This document shows positions 50,936 to 59,431 of a DNA stretch of 64,000 nt, piece after piece. Every line of letters begins with the position of its first letter. The first letter of the stretch is position 1. Origin of the DNA: Herminiimonas sp. (GTDB lineage: Bacteria; Pseudomonadota; Gammaproteobacteria; Burkholderiales; Burkholderiaceae); NCBI RefSeq assembly GCF_030655415.1, contig NZ_JAURVN010000002.1:124001-188000 (forward strand). The letters are read 5' to 3'. The notes under the pieces are model-generated. The model saw only the letters and a list, made by a program, of their open reading frames with translations. It searched no databases and had not been told where the DNA came from. Made by a program: the position numbers and the translations under genes.

Positions 50936-51511
50936 TTATTCAACGCTCTTGTTAGTAAGACCTGTGCTGTTCGCATCCAGTTCAACCTTGGCTGGATAAA
51001 GCACGGTCAGAATGTTTAGCTCTTCATCGCCAGCCGGCGTTTGCAACATTACGCTATCGCCTTCAAATGCACTCAACAAAGCTTGTGCAACCGGCGACAA
51101 CCAACTGATCTTGCCGTTGGTCGGATCCAATTCGTCCAAACCGACAATCGTCACAGTATGTTGCTCACCCTGTTCATTCTGATAAGCAACCGTGGCACCA
51201 AAAAATATTTGCTGTTCGTCGATATGCACAGATGGATCAACTATCTCTGCCGTGTCCAAACGTACTTGCAAATAGTGAATTCGCTGTTCCATTTCGCGCA
51301 TAGGTATTTCAGATGAATCGGCGATCAAATCCCTATCGCGCTCGCCACTGTCTGTCGCATTCGCTGCACGCAAAGATCCGAGTAAATTTCGCAACTCGGT
51401 CTGCATATTTTGATAACCATGGGGCGTAATGTAGTTACGCACACCGGCCGGCATTTCCGGCAAAGTCGACAATGGTTCGTCGTCGCTTTCTTTTACGAAG
51501 GCTTTGTTCAT
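50936..51511 (-). CDS. GreA/GreB-family transcription elongation factor
   Basis: 191 residues. Residues 28-95 form the coiled-coil-like hairpin (YITPHGYQNMQTELRNLL...GERDRDLIADSSEIPMREMEQRIHYLQVRLDTAEIVDP), as in Gre factors. The C-terminal half has VAYQNEQGEQHTVTIVGLDELDPTNGKISWLSPVAQALLSAFEGDSVML, the FKBP-like Gre domain. Gre factors insert into the RNA polymerase secondary channel to rescue stalled complexes. The tip acidic residues (GERDRD) are of the functional type. It is followed 104 bp later by the FPASDP gene, possibly cotranscribed. Confidence 0.85.
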   Translation of the reverse strand: MNKAFVKESDDEPLSTLPEMPAGVRNYITPHGYQNMQTELRNLLGSLRAANATDSGERDRDLIADSSEIPMREMEQRIHYLQVRLDTAEIVDPSVHIDEQQIFFGATVAYQNEQGEQHTVTIVGLDELDPTNGKISWLSPVAQALLSAFEGDSVMLQTPAGDEELNILTVLYPAKVELDANSTGLTNKSVE

Positions 51512-51635
51512 GATGTATAGGCCTCACGATAATTGAGCTAACAGCATCGCCGCAAGGATGCTGAATGTCAGTACGCTAGATCACATACGAGCTTGTTGCA
51601 GGAGACCTTGTTTTGAATACGACTTGAAAAGAATT

Positions 51636-52046
51636 TCAGAGTGCGACTTTGCCGCGCATGGCCTTGGTCTGGCCGCGTGCATTTTTGGTGTCTAGTCTTT
51701 TACGTTGAGAACCGTAAGTAGGTTTGGTTGCGCGTCGCGCTTTCGGCAGGATGGTGACGCCGGCGATGATTTCTTGCAGACGGCGTAAGGCTTCTTCGCG
51801 GCTTTGTTCCTGGCTGCGACCTTGCTGCGCCTTGATGACGATCACGCCTTCTTTGGTGATGCGTTGATCGTTCAGCAAGAGCAAGCGCTTTTTCAAATAA
51901 TCCGGCAATGAAGACGCACCAATATCAAAACGTAGATGAATCGCGGTCGCGACTTTATTTACGTTCTGTCCACCCGGGCCTTGCGCACGGATGGCGGTCA
52001 GATCGATTTCGCAATCGTCGATTGCGAGTGAATCAGTGATCTGCAT
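51636..52046 (-). CDS. arfB: Alternative ribosome-rescue factor ArfB (YaeJ)
   Basis: 136 residues. The GGQ motif (residues 25-27 in RAQGPGGQNVNKVATAIHLRFD) and the basic C-terminal tail (PTYGSQRKRLDTKNARGQTKAMRGKVAL) define ArfB. GGQ hydrolyses peptidyl-tRNA and the basic tail enters the empty mRNA channel of stalled ribosomes. I take the ATG at 52046; the frame is open five codons further. The upstream hairpin at 52057-52081 lies just before the start. Confidence 0.93.
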   Translation of the reverse strand: MQITDSLAIDDCEIDLTAIRAQGPGGQNVNKVATAIHLRFDIGASSLPDYLKKRLLLLNDQRITKEGVIVIKAQQGRSQEQSREEALRRLQEIIAGVTILPKARRATKPTYGSQRKRLDTKNARGQTKAMRGKVAL

Positions 52047-52056
52047 GTTTAGGCAA

Positions 52057-52081
52057 AACACGCCGAATAGTTCGGCGTGTT
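52057..52081 (-). terminator. Hairpin between the tautomerase and arfB genes
   Basis: AACACGCCGAA and TTCGGCGTGTT pair perfectly over TAG. On the minus strand it is followed by TTGCC, a weak U-tract, so it may end the tautomerase transcript or structure the arfB leader. Confidence 0.55.
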
Positions 52082-52128
52082 GATTGCAAGCGGCCGCTTG
52101 TTAGGGCAGCTTGCGTCATTGATTTGGT

Positions 52129-52314
52129 TCAGACGTCGAACCACAACTTGCCGCCGGTTGCCCAGTTTTCACGCTTCACTTCTTCGATGATGATGTCGAC
52201 TGATTCAACACTGGCGCCGAGCGTAGCGACAGTTGCTTCCGTCACTGCTTTGACGAATGCGCGTTTTTGTTCAACGGTGCGGCCTTCGAATAATTGGACG
52301 TTGATGGTTGGCAT
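52129..52314 (-). CDS. 4-oxalocrotonate tautomerase family protein
   Basis: 61 residues, the size of 4-OT monomers. After removal of Met the catalytic Pro is N-terminal (PTINVQLFEGRTVEQKRAFVKAVTEATVATLG), and the IIIEEVKRENWATGGKLW end has the conserved Arg/Trp region. It isomerises unsaturated keto acids by proton transfer at the N-terminal proline. It lies 83 bp upstream of arfB on the same strand without an obvious pathway partner. Confidence 0.9.
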   Translation of the reverse strand: MPTINVQLFEGRTVEQKRAFVKAVTEATVATLGASVESVDIIIEEVKRENWATGGKLWFDV

Positions 52315-52392
52315 GGGTTTTCCTTTTTAGTGAATTTTAGTTAAGCAATAAATTCTGAAGCGATATTTAAATACGTTGATGCGTTTGGCAAA

Positions 52393-53157
52393 TCAGTTGC
52401 GATAAGAAGGCGACACCGCATCCAGCTTGCGCAACAATGCGGGCCATTCGAGTATGCCCTCCGGCGAACCGTCGCCCAGCAGTTCCTTATAGGTTTTTGC
52501 GCAGACTGCAGGTGGCGGAATGTTCAATGCGCCACCGCCGGATTGTGCTTTCAATTGAAAGGCGCAGGCTTTATCCAGCGTATCCATCAGCGTATAAGCT
52601 TCGGCAATCGTGCGGCCGCTGATCAGCGTGCCGTGATTGCGCAACAGCATCGCTGGATAACTGCCGAGGCGCTCTATCAAGCGCGTCTGCTCAACTGGCG
52701 ACAAGGCCAAACCTTCATAATCGTGATAACCCATTTGCTGAAAAAAACGCATCGCGTGTTGCGACAGCGGCAGCAAGCCACCTTGTTGCATACCGACCGC
52801 CACGCCGTTTTCATTATGCAAATGCATCACGCACATCGCATCTGTACGCGCGCTGTGAACTGCGCCATGAATCGCGAAGCCAGTTACGTTCACGCGTACG
52901 TTTTGATCGCCAATGATCTTGCCTTGCAAATCGATCTTGACCAGATTCGACGCGGTTATTTCTTCAAAGCGCAATCCAAATGGATTGATCAAAAAATGAT
53001 TTTCTTCACCGGGCACCGTCGCAGAAATATGCGTGTAGATCAGATCGTCCCAATTTTTCAGCGCGCACAAGTGATAGCAAGCGGCGAGATCGATGCGCAC
53101 TTGCCATTCGGCTTCGCTGATGCCTTGGGGCGCAGCTTTGTTGGACTGAGTATTCAT
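52393..53157 (-). CDS. Class II aldolase/adducin family protein
   Basis: 254 residues from the ATG at 53157 (AAGG upstream; the frame is open to 53223). The family metal motif is present as MHLHNENGV, with a third ligand in LLRNHGTLISGRTIAEAYTLMD. The beginning IDLAACYHLCALKNWDDLIYTHISATVPG is typical. Members act as aldolases or epimerases on phosphorylated sugars; the substrate is not known. The gene lies between the tautomerase and the convergent-free spacer before the pirin gene. Confidence 0.88.
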   Translation of the reverse strand: MNTQSNKAAPQGISEAEWQVRIDLAACYHLCALKNWDDLIYTHISATVPGEENHFLINPFGLRFEEITASNLVKIDLQGKIIGDQNVRVNVTGFAIHGAVHSARTDAMCVMHLHNENGVAVGMQQGGLLPLSQHAMRFFQQMGYHDYEGLALSPVEQTRLIERLGSYPAMLLRNHGTLISGRTIAEAYTLMDTLDKACAFQLKAQSGGGALNIPPPAVCAKTYKELLGDGSPEGILEWPALLRKLDAVSPSYRN

Positions 53158-53365
53158 ATTGCCTTGCATTGAAATCTGAAATGAAAATGCGCTTCGCACA
53201 TTGGCGTGCGAATACAGACGCAAATTATAAAGTCATTAGCGGTGCTATGTCCGGCTTGAGCGCAGGAGATTCGCTGTGTACGTGCCTCGAGGTGCACGAA
53301 GAAGCGCGCAGGAAAAAGAAAAGCCATGCCAGCAAAATACCGACATGCTTTCCAGTCACAAAAAA

Positions 53366-54232
53366 CTACGCAGGAATCTGCGCGAAACGACCGCTATTGA
53401 AATCATCAATCGCCTGAATAATTTCAGCCTGAGTATTCATCACGAAAGGTCCGTGCCCAACGATTTCTTCGTCGATAGGTTCGCCGCTGAGCAGCAACAC
53501 GACGGCATCGTTATTCGCTTCTATAGCGACCTTGCTGCCTGCGCTATCCAGCAACACCATCTGCGCCTCGCGCGCGACGCTGTTGCCATTTACCAGCACC
53601 GTTCCGTGCAACACGATCAAGGCCGAATTCCAGCCTTCAGGCAAAGTGAACTCACTCGTGCTGCCTTGTTTCAACTTCAAATCCCACACTTGCATGGGTG
53701 TGAAGGTATGCGCTGGTCCGGCCCGGCCGTCGTAGTCACCGGCGATGACGCGCAAGCTGCCCGCATCGTTCGGTAAAGCCACAACCGGAATATCGTTATT
53801 GACGATCGCTTGATAGCCGGGCGCTGCCATCTTGTCTTTTGCCGGCAAATTGACCCACAGCTGCACCATCTCCAGTGCGCCGCCGGTACGAGTAAATTCT
53901 TCCGAATGAAATTCTTGATGCAGGATGCCTGAGCCAGCCGTCATCCATTGCACGTCGCCAGGGCCAATCACGCCGCCTTTGCCGGTGGAATCGCGATGTT
54001 CGACCTCGCCCTTGTAGACGATAGTGACCGTTTCAAACCCGCGATGCGGATGCGAGCCGACGCCCGGTGGGTGATCCGCCGCTTCAAATTCAGCCGGACC
54101 AGCGTAATCCAGCAGCAGGAAGGGGCTGAGTTGTTTACCGTGGCTGTGATACGAAAACATAGAGCGCACCGGGAAGCCGTCACCTACCCAATGTGGGCGT
54201 GGCGCGTCGGATACATGGATGACTTTTTTCAT
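53366..54232 (-). CDS. Pirin family protein
   Basis: 288 residues. The bicupin fold begins VGDGFPVRSMFSYHSHGKQLSPFLLLDYAGPAEF, and the metal ligands are visible in GVGSHPHRGFETVTIVYKGEVEHRDSTGKGG and GSGILHQEFHSEE. These are the conserved pirin residues. Bacterial pirins may act as quercetin dioxygenases or as regulators of central metabolism; no choice is possible here. The ATG is at 54232. It is divergent from ahpC. Confidence 0.92.
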   Translation of the reverse strand: MKKVIHVSDAPRPHWVGDGFPVRSMFSYHSHGKQLSPFLLLDYAGPAEFEAADHPPGVGSHPHRGFETVTIVYKGEVEHRDSTGKGGVIGPGDVQWMTAGSGILHQEFHSEEFTRTGGALEMVQLWVNLPAKDKMAAPGYQAIVNNDIPVVALPNDAGSLRVIAGDYDGRAGPAHTFTPMQVWDLKLKQGSTSEFTLPEGWNSALIVLHGTVLVNGNSVAREAQMVLLDSAGSKVAIEANNDAVVLLLSGEPIDEEIVGHGPFVMNTQAEIIQAIDDFNSGRFAQIPA

Positions 54233-54596
54233 GAAACTGTCCTTTCGGTTAGCTACTTATATGCGGGCTGACGCGGCGTAAAGCAAGAGCCGGCGTGCTT
54301 CTGCGGGTATTTTGCCAAGGCCAGTTTGTTTGAATAGTTGCGCTACAGGCCCTATATATGAAAGCGGCGAGGCGAATTCTGCTCGGCAAACGGCTTTTAC
54401 TGCGGTACCTTCGCCCCGACAACACCAAAAGCCGTAAAGCTGCATAATAGTCAATTCGTTACGAAATTTGACTAGCTAACCGCCAAGTCGATAGCGAAAA
54501 CAAATCGAATGACTAAAGTAAATCAATTATACAAATGATTGATACCCACTTATTATTCGTACTCACACCAATTATTAACCCTGAAGGAAACACGAC
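54233..54596. other. Promoter region between pirin and ahpC genes
   Basis: 364 bp. It holds a bent inverted repeat at 54448-54474, with TAGTCAA...TTTGACTA and a TTCGT/ACGAA core, whose right arm includes TTGACT. The latter could act as a -35, with the weak ATAGCG 17 bp further. A regular OxyR site was not found by eye. Confidence 0.5.
54448..54474. promoter_or_regulatory. Inverted repeat at the ahpC promoter (candidate operator)
   Basis: TAGTCAATTCGT (54448-54459) and ACGAAATTTGACTA (54461-54474) form an imperfect palindrome, 123 bp before the ahpC start. The right arm overlaps a candidate -35 TTGACT. A peroxide-responsive regulator is plausible. Confidence 0.4.
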
Positions 54597-55160
54597 ATGT
54601 CTCTTATCAACACCCAAGTCCAGCCCTTTAAGACCCAAGCTTTCCATAACGGCAAGTTCATTGAAGTCACCGAGCAATCGTTGAAGGGTAAATGGTCTGT
54701 CCTGATTTTTATGCCAGCAGCATTCACATTCAACTGCCCTACAGAAGTTGAAGATGCAGCTGACAGCTATGCTGAATTCCAAAAACTGGGCACAGAAGTT
54801 TATATCGTCACAACCGATACTCACTTCTCGCACAAAGTTTGGCACGAAACATCGCCAGCAGTTGGCAAAGCAAAATTCCCATTGGTTGGCGATCCAACTC
54901 ACCAACTGACCAACGCATTCGGCGTGCACATTCCTGAAGAAGGTCTGTCATTGCGCGGTACGTTCGTGATCAATCCAGACGGCATCATCAAAACTCTGGA
55001 AATCCACTCGAACGAAATCGCACGTGACGTTTCGGAAACACTGCGCAAACTGAAAGCTGCTCAATACACCGCTTCGCATCCAAACGAAGTGTGCCCAGCG
55101 AAATGGAAAGAAGGCGAAAAAACCTTGGCTCCATCACTGGACCTGGTTGGCAAGATCTAA
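54597..55160 (+). CDS. ahpC: Alkyl hydroperoxide reductase subunit C (peroxiredoxin)
   Basis: 187 residues, the canonical length. The peroxidatic Cys47 lies in FTFNCPTE and the resolving Cys166 in NEVCPAKW. The protein reduces hydrogen peroxide and organic peroxides; reduced AhpF returns it to the active state. A ribosome-binding site GAAGGAAA precedes the ATG. ahpF follows 89 bp downstream after a perfect hairpin. Confidence 0.97.
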   Translation: MSLINTQVQPFKTQAFHNGKFIEVTEQSLKGKWSVLIFMPAAFTFNCPTEVEDAADSYAEFQKLGTEVYIVTTDTHFSHKVWHETSPAVGKAKFPLVGDPTHQLTNAFGVHIPEEGLSLRGTFVINPDGIIKTLEIHSNEIARDVSETLRKLKAAQYTASHPNEVCPAKWKEGEKTLAPSLDLVGKI

Positions 55161-55185
55161 GTAGCAATTTGTAATTGAAGCAAAT

Positions 55186-55207
55186 GTCCGGACCGTGTGG
55201 TCCGGAC
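55186..55207 (+). other. Perfect hairpin between ahpC and ahpF
   Basis: GTCCGGACC (55186-55194) and GGTCCGGAC (55199-55207) pair over GTGT. No T-run follows, so it is more likely an mRNA-stability or partial-attenuation element than a full terminator. Confidence 0.65.
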
Positions 55208-55249
55208 GTGCAAGACCTCTATCAAACTGTAAAGAAAGCAGGGACCATC

Positions 55250-56845
55250 ATGTTGGATGCCAATCTCAAAACCCAATTAACCGCTTACTTGGAAAAGATC
55301 GTGCAACCGATCGAGATCGTCGCGTCACTCGATGGCAGCGACAAATCTCGTGAGTTGCAGGAACTGCTGCAAGAAATCGTTGTGTTGACCGACAAGATCA
55401 CTTTGATCGAGCGCACCGACGACAACGAGCGCAAACCGTCTTTTCAAATCAAACGCCCAGATGCACACGCAGGCATTCAGTTCGCCGCGATTCCTATGGG
55501 CCACGAATTCACTTCACTGGTACTGGCTTTGCTGCAAACCGGCGGCCATCCATTGAAACTCGAAGACTCGGTCATCGAACAGATCCGTAATCTGGACGGC
55601 GACTACACCTTCGAAACGTATATGTCTTTGTCGTGCCATAACTGTCCGGAAGTCGTGCAGGCGTTTAACGTCATGGCCTTGATCAACCCACGCATTCGTG
55701 CAATCACGATCGATGGTGGTTTGTTCCAGGACGAAGTTAAAGAACGCGAAATCATGGCCGTGCCGACGACCTTCATGAACGGAAAACCGTTTGAATCAGG
55801 TCGCGTCAGCATCGAACAAATTTTGGCCAAACTCGACACCGGCGGTAACAAGCGTAAGCAAGAAGAGCTCAGCGCAAAAGCACCCTACGATGTGTTGATC
55901 GTGGGCGGCGGACCTGCGGGTGCAGCAGCTGCAATTTATGCAGCACGCAAAGGTATTCGTACCGGTGTGGTGGCGGAACGTTTCGGCGGTCAGGTGCTGG
56001 ATACTTTGTCGATCGAGAACTTCGTATCAGTACAGGAAACCGACGGTCCGAAATTCGCCGTCGCTCTTGAGCAGCATGTGCGCAGCTATGACGTCGACAT
56101 CATGAACGTGCAACTCGCTTCCGAGTTGGTGCCGGGCAAACTGATCGAGATCAAACTGAAAGATGGCGGCTCGCTGAAAAGCAAAACCGTGATCCTCGCA
56201 ACTGGTGCACGCTGGAAAACCATCAACGTGCCGGGCGAAAACGAATACCGTAACAAAGGTGTAGCGTATTGCCCGCATTGCGACGGTCCGCTGTTCAAAG
56301 GTAAACGTGTATCGGTTATCGGTGGCGGTAACTCCGGTGTCGAAGCTGCGATCGATTTGGCCGGTATCGTTGGCCATGTCACGCTGGTCGAATTCGGTGC
56401 AGAGTTACGTGCCGACGCAGTATTGCAGCGCAAGTTGCACAGCTTGGCAAACGTTACCGTGATCACGTCGGCACAAACGACAGAAATTACTGGCGACGGC
56501 AAACGTGTCAATGGCTTGGTCTACAAGGATCGCAAGACCGAGGAGATCAAAACCGTAGAACTCGAAGGCGTCTTCATTCAGATCGGTCTGGTACCAAATA
56601 CCGAATGGCTGAAAGGCACCGTTGCCTTGTCGCGTCACGGCGAAATCGAAATCGATGCGCGTGGCCAGACTTCAGTGCCAGGTGTATTTGCTGCGGGTGA
56701 CGTCACAACAGTGCCGTACAAGCAGATCGTGATTGCAGTAGGCGAAGGATCAAAAGCAGCGTTGAGTGCTTTCGATCATCTGATCCGCAGTTCAGATACT
56801 GATGAAGAAGTCGTTGAAGTTAAAGGTGAAGCAGTCACTGCTTAA
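55250..56845 (+). CDS. ahpF: Alkyl hydroperoxide reductase subunit F
   Basis: 531 residues from the ATG at 55250, the family start; the frame is open to 55175. The N-terminal domain (1-~200) is a double thioredoxin fold with Cys129 and Cys132 (SCHNCPE). A linker follows, then the FAD domain ([22 protein letters not shown]), the redox pair CPHCDG near residue 345, and NAD binding ([19 protein letters not shown]). Electrons run from NADH to FAD to the disulfides and then to AhpC. It is cotranscribed with ahpC, presumably at lower level because of the hairpin. Confidence 0.96.
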   Translation: MLDANLKTQLTAYLEKIVQPIEIVASLDGSDKSRELQELLQEIVVLTDKITLIERTDDNERKPSFQIKRPDAHAGIQFAAIPMGHEFTSLVLALLQTGGHPLKLEDSVIEQIRNLDGDYTFETYMSLSCHNCPEVVQAFNVMALINPRIRAITIDGGLFQDEVKEREIMAVPTTFMNGKPFESGRVSIEQILAKLDTGGNKRKQEELSAKAPYDVLIVGGGPAGAAAAIYAARKGIRTGVVAERFGGQVLDTLSIENFVSVQETDGPKFAVALEQHVRSYDVDIMNVQLASELVPGKLIEIKLKDGGSLKSKTVILATGARWKTINVPGENEYRNKGVAYCPHCDGPLFKGKRVSVIGGGNSGVEAAIDLAGIVGHVTLVEFGAELRADAVLQRKLHSLANVTVITSAQTTEITGDGKRVNGLVYKDRKTEEIKTVELEGVFIQIGLVPNTEWLKGTVALSRHGEIEIDARGQTSVPGVFAAGDVTTVPYKQIVIAVGEGSKAALSAFDHLIRSSDTDEEVVEVKGEAVTA

Positions 56846-56862
56846 ACTTTAATCGCACGCAC

Positions 56863-56890
56863 AAAAAAGCCGCAGCGATGCGGCTTTTTT
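56863..56890 (+). terminator. Intrinsic terminator after ahpF
   Basis: AAAAAAGCCGC, loop AGCGAT, GCGGCTTTTTT, with T-run. It can also act for the convergent BOF gene. Confidence 0.92.
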
Positions 56891-56948
56891 TATTGCACTG
56901 AAAATCACAGGTTTAATTTTTTCGCAATCCTGTGATTTCGGATAAAGT

Positions 56949-57311
56949 TTATTTTGCCAGAGTCAACACATCGACATCGATTTCAGGTGTTTCCAGAAAA
57001 TCCTTTTCAACTTCTCCGCGAATTTCAACCTTGGTTTTTGCATCGAGTTTCATATTGACGAAATGTTTGTCATCAATATCGACCCGGATTTCTGATTTGC
57101 CATCAGAAAAAATATACTTCTCATTCCCAACTTTTTTAATGAGAAAGCCACTCAGCGTCACTTGCTGATCATCCACTGGATGCTTGAGGATTTGCGCAAT
57201 GGAAGTTGCCGTGGCTTGGGATGAAGGACCTACGTATTGCGCGGATGCGGCTGCTGATAATCCCATAGCCGACACGGCGATGATGAGTGCTGCGATGTGT
57301 GTATTTTTCAT
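56949..57311 (-). CDS. YgiW/YdeI-family stress tolerance protein (BOF fold)
   Basis: 120 residues with a signal peptide (IAALIIAVSAMGLSAAASA). The OB-fold sequence follows: SIAQILKHPVDDQQVTLSGFLIKKVGNEKYIFSDGKSEIRVDIDDKHF, then DAKTKVEIRGEVEKDFLETPEIDVDVL, the BOF family pattern. E. coli YgiW/YdeI are periplasmic, induced by stress and help resistance to antimicrobial peptides and peroxide. The gene is convergent with ahpF and stands alone. Confidence 0.9.
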   Translation of the reverse strand: MKNTHIAALIIAVSAMGLSAAASAQYVGPSSQATATSIAQILKHPVDDQQVTLSGFLIKKVGNEKYIFSDGKSEIRVDIDDKHFVNMKLDAKTKVEIRGEVEKDFLETPEIDVDVLTLAK

Positions 57312-57695
57312 TTCATTCCTTTTAATTACAAATATTTTCGCGTCAGTTAGTCCCTTATCGCACAGGCAAGTTCCACTGAATTAAACGAAGATGACTGCTC
57401 GAAAAAGCTGCATTACCGAAACTTTTTCACGTGTTACCGAAGTAAATTCGGCAAGGACATCGCTGTTTTGTGCTGGTCTCGATTCGCACTAAAGCCGCCG
57501 CAGCGACACTTAAACATGCACCAAAATCCTTCGTTTGCACCTGAATAGTGATCGCCAAATCGGCGCAGGCGACGTTGATGCAAGCTGGATTGGACTTTGT
57601 ATTTCTACCGCATTTTCATAGCTAAAACCTTCAACGCGAATCTTGTATACCAGACTTGTCCACAAGATTGGCATGCAATTTGCTGAAGCTTGGGT
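57312..57695. other. Intergenic region between the BOF gene and the GntR regulator gene
   Basis: 384 bp. Two direct repeats TTACCGAA lie at 57413-57420 and 57434-57441, 21 bp apart, in the BOF promoter zone. CTTGTATAC at 57642 may be part of a GntR/FCD site. The ORFs in this zone are not supported. Confidence 0.5.
57642..57666 (+). promoter_or_regulatory. Candidate GntR operator
   Basis: CTTGTATAC followed by CCAGACTTGTCCACAAG: the outer CTTG and CAAG are inverted, and TTGTATAC resembles sites of FCD regulators. It lies about 30-50 bp before the ATG at 57696, where autoregulation would act. Confidence 0.35.
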
Positions 57696-58571
57696 ATGAC
57701 TTCTGAACATTCCCTCAAATCGTCGATCCAGATCGCCGCCCGCATTACCGAAGCGATTCTGGCCAAGCAACTTGCGCCCGGCACCCGCCTCGGCGAGCAG
57801 CAATTGGCCGATCTGTTTGGCGTATCGCGCACACTCATCCGCGAAGCATTGATGCGGCTGGCCACGCGCGGCATCGTGATGGTCAGCGCACGCCGCGGCT
57901 GGTTTGTCATCGAACCGACTGCCAGCGAAGCCCGCGAAGCATTTGAGGCACGCCGCGTAATCGAACTTGGTCTGTTGCGCCACGCACGTCCATTGAGCAA
58001 AGATGCGATCGCCCAGTTACGCGACCACATCACACGTGAGCAAGCCGCCATAGCTGGTGACGACGTCGGCGCTCGCAGTTATTTGCTGGGAGACTTTCAT
58101 GTCTGCCTGTGCGAATGCCTGGGTAACAACCTTTTATCCGAAACCTTGCGCGACCTCACCGCACGCACCACGCTGACCGCAATGTTGCGCCAATCATCAT
58201 CGCAAGCAGTTGACTCTTGCGAAGACCACGTACACATTGTTGCAGCGCTTGAAAGTGGAGACATCGACGAGGCCGAACGCTTGATGCTGGATCACTTGCA
58301 CGTCGTTGAAAGCACCTTGTACGACGTCATCCCCAACGACCCACTCAATGCATTACGCACCGCATTGACACCCGTTTCTGCAGCGAAGAAATCGAAGTCA
58401 ACAGCCAGCACCGGCAAACATGCATCTGTTGCCCCCAGCGCCACCAGAAAACCAGTAGCAAATAAAACCACCGCACGGGTAAAGACGAGCCGGGCGGCCA
58501 CTGCAGCAAGCATCTCGTCATCCCTGTCGCACGTCTCTTCGTATTCAACTGGAAAGGAAATGAAAAAATGA
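57696..58571 (+). CDS. GntR-family (FadR/FCD) transcription regulator
   Basis: 291 residues from the ATG at 57696 (in-frame TTG at 57690 also exists). The winged helix is AARITEAILAKQLAPGTRLGEQQLADLFGVSRTLIREALMRLATRGIV. The FCD effector domain covers about 75-215 (FEARRVIELGLLRHARPLSKDAIAQLRDHI, LGDFHVCLCECLGNNLL, HVHIVAALESGDIDEAERLMLDHL), with metal-binding His/Asp. The last ~60 residues are an unusual Lys/Ala/Ser/Thr-rich tail. Its stop overlaps the substrate-binding protein start (ATGA), so regulator and transporter are coupled; the regulator presumably senses the transported amino acid or its derivative. Confidence 0.9.
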   Translation: MTSEHSLKSSIQIAARITEAILAKQLAPGTRLGEQQLADLFGVSRTLIREALMRLATRGIVMVSARRGWFVIEPTASEAREAFEARRVIELGLLRHARPLSKDAIAQLRDHITREQAAIAGDDVGARSYLLGDFHVCLCECLGNNLLSETLRDLTARTTLTAMLRQSSSQAVDSCEDHVHIVAALESGDIDEAERLMLDHLHVVESTLYDVIPNDPLNALRTALTPVSAAKKSKSTASTGKHASVAPSATRKPVANKTTARVKTSRAATAASISSSLSHVSSYSTGKEMKK

Positions 58572-59347
58572 AGCTCTCTAAAATCCTGATCGGCCTGATG
58601 GCCGGCGCTCTTTTGTTCACCAGCTTTGCGCGCGCCGATGCGCTTGACGACATTCAGAAAAAAGGCGTACTGCGCGTCGCCGTACCGCAAGATTTCCCAC
58701 CATTCGGTTCTGTCACCACCGACATGAAACCACAAGGCCTGGACATTGATGTCGCTACCTTGATCGCACAAAAACTTGGCGTCAAAGTTGAACTGGTTCC
58801 TGTCACCAGCGCCAATCGCATTCCATATTTGCAAACCAAAAAGGTTGATCTGGTGATTTCCAGCATGGGCAAAAATCCTGAGCGTGAAAAAGTCATCGAC
58901 TTCAGCGCAGCCTACGCACCATTCTTCAACGGCGTGTTTGGACCAGCTGATCAGAAAGTCGCCGGCCCGGCTGACCTCGCAGGAAAAACAATCGGTGTCA
59001 CACGCGGTTCGGTTGAAGATCTGGAACTGTCGAAAATTGCTCCAGCGACAGCCACCATCAAACGCTATGAAGACAACAACGGCACCATCAGTTCCTTCCT
59101 GTCGAACCAGGTCCAACTGGTCGCGACCGGCAACGTGATTGCTGCATCCATCATCGCAAAAAATCCACCGAAGAAGCCGGAAACAAAATTCCTGATCAAG
59201 GATTCGCCATGCTCGATAGGCATGAATAAAGGCGAAGAAAAATTGCAAGAAAAAGTGAACGCGATCATCGCGCAAGCGAAGAAAGACGGTTCACTGAGCG
59301 CGTTGACTGAAAAATGGCTGGGTCTGCCATTGCCGGCGAATCTGTAA
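58568..59347 (+). CDS. Polar amino acid ABC transporter, substrate-binding protein
   Basis: 259 residues with a signal peptide (KILIGLMAGALLFTSFARADA). The SBP family 3 pattern follows: DALDDIQKKGVLRVAVPQDFPPFGSVTTDMKPQGLDIDVATLIAQKLGVKVELVPVTSANRIPYLQTKKVDLVISSMGKNPEREKVIDFSAAYAPF, then the second lobe with GKTIGVTRGSVEDLELSK. The protein captures amino acids in the periplasm for the ABC permeases 85 bp downstream. A strong hairpin follows the gene. Confidence 0.93.
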   Translation: MKLSKILIGLMAGALLFTSFARADALDDIQKKGVLRVAVPQDFPPFGSVTTDMKPQGLDIDVATLIAQKLGVKVELVPVTSANRIPYLQTKKVDLVISSMGKNPEREKVIDFSAAYAPFFNGVFGPADQKVAGPADLAGKTIGVTRGSVEDLELSKIAPATATIKRYEDNNGTISSFLSNQVQLVATGNVIAASIIAKNPPKKPETKFLIKDSPCSIGMNKGEEKLQEKVNAIIAQAKKDGSLSALTEKWLGLPLPANL

Positions 59348-59354
59348 AGAAGGC

Positions 59355-59380
59355 GCATCCGCAGTCACGGCTGCGGATGC
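59355..59380 (+). other. Intra-operon hairpin after the substrate-binding protein gene
   Basis: GCATCCGCAG (59355-59364) and CTGCGGATGC (59371-59380) pair perfectly over TCACGG. No T-run. Such hairpins commonly protect the mRNA of the binding protein and let it be made in excess over the permease. Confidence 0.65.
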
Positions 59381-59431
59381 ATAAATAAAGCTGGTCTGGA
59401 ATGCACATACCTAGCAGGAAGTGGGCACATC

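Noticed and set aside
54233..54596. OxyR box upstream of ahpC
   Set aside because: No ATAG-N7-CTAT-N7-ATAG-N7-CTAT arrangement by eye; only scattered ATAG and CTA words.
58292..59275. Minus-strand frame of 327 codons across the GntR and binding-protein genes
   Set aside because: It lies opposite two well-supported genes; the translation is rich in Cys, Phe and His in an unnatural way.
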